Positions 55,401-64,000 of a stretch of DNA of 64,000 nt are shown here, in pieces; positions within the stretch are counted from its first letter, which is position 1; the number at the start of each line of letters is the position of its first letter. The position numbers and the translations under genes are program-made. The stretch spans positions 17,005 to 81,004 of the forward strand of contig JALBUN010000037.1 of assembly GCA_025174535.1 (NCBI GenBank). Reading direction: 5' to 3'. The DNA is from Cantharellus purpuraceus. Its lineage: Eukaryota > Basidiomycota > Agaricomycetes > Cantharellales > Hydnaceae. The notes under the pieces were generated by a model. It searched no databases, had not been told where the DNA came from, and saw only the letters and a list, made by a program, of their open reading frames with translations.

Positions 55401-58400
55401 GTGTTGAATAAATATCAACTGGATATTATCTCAGCGATACAAAAGTTACATAAAACAATGAGCACTGACTGTGGGCTGTCAGATTGTGTATTGCATCTTT
55501 ACAAGCCAATCGAACATCGGAACGGCTGTATCTGAGTAGCTCGATGATGCGAGGAACAGCATCCCTGATCACGTCATGAAACACGGCTAGGAACTGACAT
55601 TAGCCCGGTCATAAAAGAGGGGTAAGCACCATTACATACAGTGCTCAGCCAGTCTGCCCAATACACTTGCACCAGCTGATCGGAAATTCGAATTGTTGTC
55701 CTGGACCAGTTCAACGATACGTGGAACAATACCCTTGATCGCCTCATGGAATGCAGCTAGAAGGGACATCAGTCTCATCAATGGGCGTGGTGAGCACCAT
55801 CACATACGGTACTCAGCCAGGTTTCCCAACGCTCTTGCACTAGCCGATCGGACATCCCAGTAACCGTCCTTGAGCAGCTCGATGATGTGGGGAACAGCAC
55901 CCTTGATTGCATCATGAAGTGCGGCTAGCAACGGACGTTAGTGGATCAAAGAGTGCGGTGAGCACCGTCACATACGGTACTTGGCCAGGTTGCCAAATGC
56001 ACTTGCACCAGCTACTTGGACACCTAGATCGCTATTATGGAGCAGTTCGATGATCTGCGGAGAAGCATCCCTAATCGCCTCATGGAAATCAGCTGGAAGG
56101 AACATCAGCCTCCTCACAGACTGTTGCACCATCACATACGGTGCTCAGCCAGGTTGCCTAATGCAATTGCACCAGCTGATCGGACGTATGGGTCGTTGGC
56201 CTGGAGCAGTTCGATGATGTGTGGAACAGTACCCTTGATTGCCTCATGAAGTGCGGCTAGAAATGGACGTCAGTTGGTGACAGAGCCTAGTAATCACTAT
56301 CACTTGCGGTGCCTGGCCAGGTTGCCAGATGCACTTGCACCAGCCAATTGCACATGTGATTTGCTGTCCTGGAGCAGTTTGATGATGTGAGGAGCAGAAT
56401 CACTGATCACCTCGTAGAACGCAGGTAGAAGGGTAACTAGAAGGGACATCAGTCTCGTCAAAGAGTGTGGCAAGCACTATCACATACAGTGCTCAGCCAG
56501 GTTGCCCAACGCGCTTGCACTGGCCGATCGGACATATGAATCGCTGTCCTGGAGCAGTTTAATGATGTATGGAACAGCACCCCTGATCGCCTCATGAAAT
56601 GCAGCTAGAAATAAACATAAGTCTCCTCATGGAGCATGGTAAGCACCATGACATACGGTGCTTAGCGAGGTTGCTCAATGCTTCTGCACCAGCCGATCGG
56701 ACATACCAGTCATTGTCCTTGAGCAGCTCAATGACGTATGGGACAGCACCTCGGACCGCCTCATGAAATGCAGCTAAAAGGAACATCAGTCTCCTCAAGA
56801 GCACTGTGAGCACCATCACATACAGTTCATAGGCAGGTTGTCTATTGCTCTTGCACCAGCTGATCGGAGTCTTCGATCGCTCTGCTGGAGCAGTTCGATG
56901 ATCTGGGGCAAAGCACCCCTGATCGCATCATGGAACACAGCTAGAAGGGAGAAGGGACATTAGCCTCCTCAAAAACTGTTGTGAGCACCATCACATACGG
57001 TGCTCAGCCAGGTTTCCCAACACACTTGCACCAGCTGATTGGACCGTTGAATCGATTTCCAGGATCATCTCAATGGTGTGAGGCACAGTATCCCTGATTG
57101 CGTCATGAAATGCGGCTAGGAATGGACGTCAGTTGGTCAAAGAGCACGGTAAGCACTATCACATACGGTACTTAGCGAGGTTGCCCAGCACAGTTGCAGA
57201 AGCCGATCGGACAGATGAATCATGCCTGTCCTGGAGCATTTCAATGATGCATGGAACAGCACCCTTGATCGCCTCATGGAATGCGGCTAGAATGTACATC
57301 AGTCGTGTCAGAGAGCGTGGTGAGCACCATCACATACGGTACTCAGCCAGGTTGCTCAATGCTCTTGCACTAGCCGATGGGGCAAACAAGTGGCTGCTCT
57401 TTAGCAGTTCGACGATGTGAGGAACAGCACCCCTAATCACGTCATGAAATGCGGCTATAAATGGACATCAGTCTCGTCAGAGAGCACAGTGAGCACATTC
57501 CATACGGTACTTAACCAGGTTGTTCAATGCTCTTGCACCAGCCGATTGGACATCTGAATGGTGGCCCTGGAGCTGTTCAATGGCATCTGATGTGCTATCT
57601 TGGAGCAGTTCAATGATGTGTGGAACAGCAGCCCTGATCGTCTCATGAAATGCGGCTAGAAATAAAATCAGTCTTCTCATGGAGCGTGATAAGCACCATT
57701 ACATACGGTGCTCAGCCAAGTTGCTCACTGCACTCGCGCCAGCAGATTGGACATCTGAATCGCTGGCCTTGAGTAGCTCTATGATGTGAGGACAAGCGAC
57801 GTTGATTACGGCATGAAATGCGGCTGCAAATGGACATCAGTCTCAAAGAGCGGAGTGGGAGCCATCACATACGGTGCTCAGCAAGTTTGACAACAGTGTT
57901 CGCACCAGCCGCTCGAACTACCAAGTCACTCTCCTTAAGCCATTCACAGAGTTGAGGGCCAGCACTCTTGATCGCATCTTGGAATACACCTGATTTATGC
58001 TATTCTTCATTGTTCACTCCTTCCACATGATTTCTATCACCCACCAAAATGGGCCAGTTTCGTAAGTCCGAGCAAAGCTGCGTCACGGATGTCAGCATCC
58101 TGGTCTTTCAACAGCGCAAAAAGCCTTTTTATTGTTGCATCCCGTGTACTCTTTGTTGATGATTCTACATTCTCGTCCAGGTTGGCTCCGCTGCTTCCAG
58201 TCACCAATGATCCAAATTGCTGCGGGGACCCGCCAGTTTTTACGAGTAAAGAGAGCAAAATTGCCCCCGTCCTTTGTAAGCAATCTCCTCCTCTTTCGAC
58301 ACTGCCAATGGCCGCATCCATCAACTGCTTCAGTAAATTTGGAGGTGACCCTGTTCGACACATAGACCGTAAGCTTCTCTTGGTTGTCTCCCAGCCCTCT

Positions 58401-59756
58401 TGGTGATCATCTTTCTTCACCGCCAGGAGGATCTCTGTACGCACACAAAACGCGAGTGAGTGCAGGCAGGGCTGCAAATTATCCCACCGATGCAACGGTT
58501 GTCCCAGCCCGAATAATTTAAGGCATGGCTTGGGGTCTGTCTTCGCAACTTGGAGCAGAGCATATAGATAAGCCTCGACTTGATTGACATTATCTGTAGT
58601 CATTCTGAGATCCGGAGACCACTTGAAGCATCGAGAGAACCTGTCGCATAGTACTGACACAGCACCCGACTTGACCACCACATTTCCCCATGCGTCGAAA
58701 TGTGTCGAAGGCATGCCTGCGACAACCCGGACAGCCTCTTCAATGTTCTCCTCCACAGCAGAGCTTGCGATAACCCATGTAAGGATAGCCGCTTCAAGTT
58801 CCGTTTGCCATGGCTTGTGATGCAGATTCGCAAGCGTGTCCCAGAACGACAAACGCTTACTAGAGTCGAGCTTTCCCATACCGTAAGAAAAAGTACGGTC
58901 TTTCCTGTATCGTGAGAGTGCTGCCATCCCCGGTATAAAATCAGACATTGTTGTCTGAAGTGGGCATCCTGGGGAGAACCACGGTAAGACTGTTCCCAAG
59001 AGATAGATAGCCGCAGTGATGACGACCAAGCCGAGAACGGTGTAGCCAATTCCACTGCTGCCGTCTAAGATAAATAGAACAAGTCCTGCGAAGAACAGGA
59101 AGAGGGAAAGCTGAGTCAGGAACGGGATGCCACTGATGACTGCACCGAAATGCCACTTGTAGTCCTCAATAGCGCGAAGATGGCGCTCACATGCATCGCT
59201 TGAAGACACTCCTGGAGATGCCGGTGCGTACTTTGTGAGCCACCCTTTGGCGAGCACTCCGGCCAGCGCACCGATCAGGATAAACGTCAGGCTGGTAAAC
59301 CATAGATAATTCACATGCAAGGACAGCGTGGATGGAGTAAACGAAGATGCGGACACGTTCAAATCGTTCCGAAGAGTAGAAAGGATTTCTTGCAGCAACA
59401 TGCTTTGTGGATCCGCCTGCAATCCTTTCCGGCTTTCGATAAGGAAGGCAGTCAGAATTCCAGCGAACAGACCGGCCTGAGCACGTCAGACTTTGATCTT
59501 GTGCCGATGAAAAATCTGGACTCACAAATACCAAAAGAGTGTCAAGACCACTCTGCCATCGCGTCACTAATTCTTTGTCCTCAGCCTCTGTTTCCTTTAA
59601 GTAGAGCGACCAGATGGGTGCATCGGGGCGATAATGTGAGGCATACGGGCTGTCGCTGATTTCGGCGGGATCAGACTCTGAGGTGGTTGTAATAACGACG
59701 TGGGGAGGGGGTTTATCAGGACTGAGGGTGTCTAAACACGGGGAATTTAACGACAA
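52472..59756 (-). CDS. DUF6535-type membrane protein with about 26 HEAT/ARM repeats
   Basis: First exon 59756-59526: MSLNSPCLDTLSPDKPPP... IWSLYLKETEAEDKELV, ending DTLLVF; intron 59477-59525; second exon from 59476 resumes AGLFAGILTAFLIESRKGLQ. This block (to about 58900) is the DUF6535 domain: four or five membrane helices (LWFTSLTFILIGALAGVLA, FLTQLSLFLFFAGLVLFIL, YTVLGLVVITAAIYLLG). Residues to about 58045 form a soluble helical linker ending in a first HEAT-like repeat (DIRDAALLGLTKLAHFG). Then about 26 exons between 57992 and 52976, each one repeat of the type AFHEAV..AVPHIIELL.D.DSDVRSAGA.AL.NLA.H. The stretch 54770-55460 holds diverged repeats. The last exons (52975-52472) encode a C-terminal helical cap. 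No host function is proven for DUF6535; a membrane-anchored repeat scaffold is inference. Internal exon borders were judged by eye; total count may be off by a few. Confidence 0.8.
52976..57992 (-). repeat. Tandem exon-intron array coding the HEAT repeats
   Basis: Unit about 167 bp: an exon of about 117 bp (39 codons) plus an intron of about 50 bp. Measured examples: exons 56657-56773 and 56824-56940 with intron 56774-56823. Donor GTATGT and acceptor CTAG are copied with the unit. Because each exon is a multiple of three with the same phase at both ends, units can be gained or lost without shifting the frame. One unit near 57500-57660 has an internal partial duplication. Confidence 0.85.
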
Positions 59757-60212
59757 CGTAAAGTGTTGGAACCAAGATCGGGACGGACCTTCACGGTTAT
59801 GTTTCTGGCGTTCAACCTAACACGACTGAGCATGGGCTATCGTATGTGTACAGCAGGGATACGCAGACAGACCTTCTGTTGCTCAGACACGATGCCTGAC
59901 CTCAGGGCATGGAACCATGATCGGCACCGACCTTGAGTGTTATGTTTCTGGGCTTCAGCCTCTGGCAAGTCAGGCGGAGGCTAGTGACCAATGCCAATGA
60001 GTATCAGCCATGGTATGTACTACAGGACTACATACTTCCACTTGTTCAGACATAGATGTTGGATGGTAAGTGACACGCGATTACCATGAGGCCCGGACGC
60101 TTATGTTAAAACTTCGAAGAGTACCCATCCTTTCTCGGTCAGAATCCGTGCCGCCAGGCATTCGGAGACAGTCCTCGTGTGCATCACATACCATGAGGCT
60201 TGTGTTCAAGCG
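59757..60212. other. 5' flank of the DUF6535 gene with imperfect duplication
   Basis: Two related segments, about 59767-59817 and 59911-59963 (GGAACCA.GATCGG.AC.GACCTT, then GTTATGTTTCTGG), lie about 144 bp apart. No gene recognised; promoter function is inferred from position only. Confidence 0.45.
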
Positions 60213-60407
60213 TCAGTCAAAGAGACCGCCTAATGCCAACTCCCACAGTGCTTCCTCCCTCATGATCCTCTTCTCCTCTTCTGCCTTCTTTTTCTCTGCA
60301 GCATCTGCCTCTGCAATTGACTTATCCAAGTCAGTGAATTGCTGGTGAAGTTCTTCAGCAGAGGGAATAGCAGATGGTGGTAAGAGATAAAGAGAGAAGC
60401 AACACAC
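60213..60407 (-). other. Short open frame with charged helix, possible gene fragment
   Basis: 64 codons: hydrophobic start MCCFSLYLLPPSA, then EELHQQFTDLDKSIAEADAAEKKKAEEEKR, a charged amphipathic helix. Ends WELALGGLFD. No family recognised; could be an exon of a broken gene or chance. Confidence 0.25.
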
Positions 60408-60554
60408 ATTTAATAAATTGGCCCAGCCTCATGTGCCAATTCAAAATGCATATACCAACAATTTTCCCATGATGCTGAATAAGATCTCATGGGCTTGATC
60501 TAGACAGGAGATACTGTTACATCCTGTAACACCAAGTCCAATATCTGGATCTCC

Positions 60555-60690
60555 ATCTCCATCAACTCCATCTCCATCAACTCCATCTCCATCAACTCCA
60601 TCTCCATCAACTCCATCTCCATCAATTCCATCTCCATCAACTTCATCTCCAATAACTCCATCTCCATCAACTCCATCTCTATCAACCCCA
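60555..60690 (+). repeat. 15-bp minisatellite
   Basis: About nine units of ACTCCATCTCCATCA with small variations. Gives long chance frames in two readings on the minus strand (DGDGV and MELME repeats), which are not genes. Confidence 0.9.
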
Positions 60691-60859
60691 AACTCCATTA
60701 TTATTCTCCTTATAAGTGGTTTCTTCTTATGGGTTACAACAAACCTTATTCTTTTATATTGCTTAGTATTAGTTTGGACTTGGGTCCAAACTCCAAACTC
60801 CTTTCCATGCTGTACTCCATATCCATCTTATTGTCTTATCACTTCTAGTTTTATCATTC

Positions 60860-61379
60860 TGTTATGCACTAGGTCCAATTGAGGGTCGGAGGTTTGGTCG
60901 GAGTCTTGGTCAGAGTCGGAGAAGGAGTTGGAGTGCGTTGTGGGGGTCGGAACAGACTTGGCTTCAGCTTATATGCTGCACCCTCACTAATACTGGTGTC
61001 TGAGATTTTGGAGACAGAGTATGACTTAGAGAGTTAGGATCGGACTTAGGAACTAGGCATGATTTGATATTCGAACTGGGAATGAAGTCCCCAGTCAGAC
61101 AACTTAAATACATATTTGAAATCTAATAATAATTACTCCAGTGATGGGTCTCCGAGGCCGATGGCCTTACATGAGTATGTCCAAGTCCAATGGGGGTGGA
61201 TGTCCAGGTTCCTATGGTGATGCTGATGCATCAATCGGAACTGGAGACAGATGGGCGGAATCGGCGGTGACAATTGGACAGGTAAATGGAGACATGGCAG
61301 TTTCCGTATAGATTTCATATGCATGGGGATCTGAGTGGATCGGACAGGGATCTGGGCATTAATGAATATAGTCATAACA
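60860..61379 (-). mobile_element. Solo chromovirus LTR, 520 bp, TSD CATTC
   Basis: TGTTATGCAC ... GTCATAACA, flanked by CATTC at 60855-60859 and 61380-61384. Same family as 20954-21467. Differs by scattered substitutions and small indels. Confidence 0.93.
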
Positions 61380-61384
61380 CATTC

Positions 61385-61734
61385 AATTCTCCACATACTG
61401 ATACAAGCTACTCTGTGTCTGTTATAGTAGTTGATATATCAACTAAGATTTGCCCCATCAACTTCTTGGTTACCAGCTTCTTGACAAGTACTTTCTTGAC
61501 GAGTCAAACTCCAGATCCTTGATCCAACTCCATACCCTGAACTCCAAAATATTAGACCGACAATCTGAGGGGATGCAACACACAAGTTGAAGCCAAGTCC
61601 ACTTGATCTGACTCAATAGTTATTGCCCCTCTCTGTCTCTGGTTGAACTGGAACAGTAAAGTCCTCTCCCCTTCATCACTAGCATCCAAACTCTGGTTAC
61701 TCCATTGAACCTCTAGTATCAGCCCTTAACACTG
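61385..61734. other. Unassigned stretch between solo LTR and gypsy fragment
   Basis: No gene or recognised repeat. Medium GC with CTTCTTG repeats near 61465-61500. Confidence 0.4.
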
Positions 61735-61958
61735 CATTACAGAGTCAAACTTATTTGATGCATCATCATGCACCAGCATATGTAGGAATCTATGCTGCAA
61801 TCCAAGGATTGCAGTTCCAGGGTCCAGTCTTAGACTGCCCTGTCATAGTGTTCTACATTTCTATAGAACCATTCCTGGGCCTTGCCTTTAAGGCAAGTGC
61901 CTAAGTACAACAGTTGAAACTTTGTACTTGATGGCCTGAGAAGATTATTCATCTTCAG

Positions 61959-62668
61959 TGTTGAAAATTTCGCCTTGCTGGGGAGGTGTAGAGAGTAGAT
62001 TTCGAATAATGACAGAGGGAGTGATGGGAACTGGGTGTATGCGTAGTCGAATTGAAGATATATCTTGGGAGTATCCTCGTACGAAGTTTGATGAGATTTG
62101 GTGTAGTCCTCGTCTAGATATTGACAATTTGAGCAGGGATCAGGAGCAGATGACTCGAACGAGAGTAAATGCTTAATAGAAAATCAACCAGTGGAGCTTA
62201 GGCTTCGCAAACTGGGATTCGAATAGATGGTGCAATACTTTAGAAGAGTATGCAAAGGCTTGAAGAAATTCGAGTTCGTTCTGGAGTTATTCCAGAAACG
62301 AGTAGTTCAGACACAGTCAATGAAAACAAGTGAGAGTAAATTCTCTAATCTATTTCATATCTAGCTAAGCGTGTTTTATACAAGATATGTGTCTTTAGAA
62401 CATGTGATAAAAGTCCTGAATCATTTGAAACATGGGAAGGAAACTTGTGATAAAAACGAAATGGGGGTGGAGCCAATAGGGGAAAAATGACGAAATAAAA
62501 TATAAAAGAAATATAGGAGAATAATCTGATGGGTGTGGAACTTACAGGGGCTTCTCCTCTTCCCTCCTAACCATTTCCCCTCGCTTTCCTACCTCCCCCT
62601 CAACCTCCTGAGCCTCCTATGTGCTCCTGTTCCCCCTATCTCCTAACCCCTTTCTCCCATAATCAACA
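61959..62668 (+). mobile_element. Solo copia LTR, 710 bp, TSD TTCAG
   Basis: TGTTGAAAATTT ... CATAATCAACA, flanked by TTCAG at 61954-61958 and 62669-62673. The gypsy sequence continues on both sides (ATTATTCATC before, CCATCATAGTATTCC after). Its first 320 bp match the truncated LTR at 4330-4649 and retain CG dinucleotides lost there. Confidence 0.93.
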
Positions 62669-62856
62669 TTCAGCCATCATAGTATTCCTGCTACAAAGAT
62701 CCCAAACTCTTCAAGATCTGTGCCTCCTGGGTATTGCTCAGAGGGCAATACTTTTATGCCAGCTTTTGCAAGTACAGACTTCTCTCAACTATGGCTACTC
62801 ATACCATGTGAATAATACCATCAATAGGATCAATTGTATCCAATTGATCTGAGATA

Positions 62857-63200
62857 CCTTGGCTTCTAAGGTCAATGATGCAGATTGCTCCCAGTGATAG
62901 GGAGTGTCCTCTTGAGGTACCCATTGGGTATCTTGCTGCTCATGGCAGGTGTCCCCTGAGACCTGTTGCTCATAGGTGCTGATAACTATTCAGTGCATTT
63001 TGCAACTATTGATTTAAATTGACAGCAACCTTGGCTTCTAAGGTCAATGATGCAGATTGCTCCCAGTGATAGGGAGTGTCCTCTTGAGGTACCCATTGGG
63101 TATCTTGCTGCTCATGGCAGGTGTCCCCTGAGACCTGTTGCTCATAGGTGCTGATAACTATTCAGTGCATTTTGCAACTATTGATTTAAATTGACAGCAA
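62857..63200 (-). repeat. Perfect 172-bp tandem duplication in gypsy gag
   Basis: 62857-63028 and 63029-63200 read identically (CCTTGGCTTCTAAGG ... ATTGACAGCAA). Absent from the A2 copy. No mismatch was seen, so it is recent. Confidence 0.93.
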
Positions 63201-64000
63201 CATTGAGCTCCTGTTGGGGCTGCTGCTCTCTATAGAGTTGGCTGAGCTCTTGTTCTGTGTGTTTAGCCTTCCATTTGAGGGCTAATCTATGCTTGTAAGA
63301 AGCCTCAGCTTCTTGCTGTTTCCATAGCTCAATCTCTTGATCAAGCTCTCTTGACCTAGATTGGGGAGTTTTCCCCTCAATCTGTATCAGTAATCCTTGC
63401 CTTACAGGGATTACTGGATTTCTGATTCCCTCCAATGAGGGGATCTTGTTTCTTCTATCCAATCAATCACTCAGTTAGACCTAGATTCTCTGATTCTCAT
63501 TGAGAACCTGATCATCAGCAACATGACCTGCATTGCTCAGAACCTTCTTGGAGTGATTTTAATATTACTCCCAGCTCTGTGATTTTTTGTCCTATAGTGG
63601 CAGCAGCACATTCTGCTATAGCAATTATTTTGGCTGTCTGAGCACTAGCATCACTAATGCTCTTCATCTCATGCTGATTGCACATGAGTTGCTCAGTCAA
63701 TCTTGCAATTGACTGGTGGGTTTCATGTTGCTCCATGCTGTGCAATGCCCTAGTAGAGGTAATACTACCTCTACTTGCACTCATTTCTTGTGCACATTCC
63801 TTCCCTTTAGGAACATTAGAGGCAGTTATCAACTGTTGTTGAGAAATGTACTCACCTGCTGATCACTCAACCTAGGCTCCATACTTCTGGATCATATCCA
63901 ATCTCTGGATCATGTCAATCATCAATACCCATAAGATTACACTTTACAATTCGCTCACCAAGTTCCATCCAATCACTCATCACAAGACACAATCATGTTA

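Larger units (their letters stand above)
61735..64000 (-). pseudogene. Gypsy A-related gag fragment, decayed
   Basis: Colinear with the gag part of A2 read on the minus strand: 63515-63832 matches SMEQHETH.SI.RLTEQLM, 63178-63462 matches HRLALKWKAKHTEQEL and 61735-61953 matches the gag-domain part (AVQDW.. region). Interrupted by the copia solo LTR 61959-62668 and expanded by a 172-bp tandem duplication. More diverged from A2 than A2 copies are from each other, so it represents another insertion. Runs to the window end. Confidence 0.75.

Noticed and set aside
52976..57992. Regularly spaced repeats that superficially resemble a CRISPR or satellite array
   Set aside because: Units are about 167 bp with coding exons and GT-AG introns; they are HEAT exons of a eukaryotic gene.
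58089..59659. Plus-strand frames opposite the DUF6535 domain
   Set aside because: No recognisable motifs; the minus strand encodes a clear multi-helix membrane domain.
60441..60698. DGDGV and MELME repeat frames
   Set aside because: Translations of a 15-bp minisatellite.
1..64000. tRNA or rRNA genes
   Set aside because: No cloverleaf with A and B boxes or rRNA signature was recognised on either strand; B-box-like words in the 278-bp element were too weak to call.

Overview
This window looks like transposon-rich, intron-rich chromatin of a filamentous basidiomycete (Agaricomycetes). The evidence is: (i) Ty3/gypsy and Ty1/copia relics with motifs typical of that group; (ii) a DUF6535-type membrane gene fused to a long HEAT/ARM array; (iii) a small secreted gene split into nine exons by introns of 53-75 bp. 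Species cannot be decided from the sequence. No tRNA, rRNA or CRISPR array was seen. Only two genes look intact and host-like: the secreted protein (50370-51353, minus) and the DUF6535-HEAT gene (52472-59756, minus).

Layout. 1-4649: a decayed copia element on the minus strand with part of its 5' LTR. 4650-11858: an AT-rich island holding a coiled-coil gene, a 256-aa gene, a 59-aa gene, a minus-strand 216-aa gene, a DDE transposase with an out-of-frame C-terminal chromodomain, and a 165-aa membrane-anchored protein. Copies of a MITE-like repeat lie at both edges. 11859-46068: a 34-kb inverted duplication, two arms of about 16.6 kb around a 986-bp spacer. Each arm carries two broken copies of one gypsy family in opposite orientation (called A1 and A2 here) and the 3' end of a second gypsy (a chromovirus) with an antisense accessory gene. 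They are riddled with solo LTRs whose 5-bp target duplications can still be read. 46069-50027: more of the same gypsy, a 1.43-kb solo LTR, an inverted MITE and a copia gag-protease fragment ending at a perfect 22-bp-stem palindrome. 50028-59756: host genes. 59757-64000: minisatellite, two solo LTRs and another gypsy gag relic.

Three things stand out. First, the gypsy family in the arms is saturated with short perfect hairpins, roughly one every 20-30 bases through coding and non-coding parts alike, which the neighbouring copia element and AT-rich island do not show. Second, the 34-kb palindrome stops exactly at the terminal base of a MITE on its left side, and a second MITE lies inverted 2.2 kb beyond its right side, so transposase-driven rearrangement is a candidate origin. 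Third, the AT-rich island could be a multi-gene DNA transposon of an unusual kind. The HEAT gene is also notable: about 26 repeats, most of them a separate exon of about 117 bp with identical phase at both ends.

All assignments are from reading the sequence; no database search was run. Family names come from recalled motifs and order of domains.
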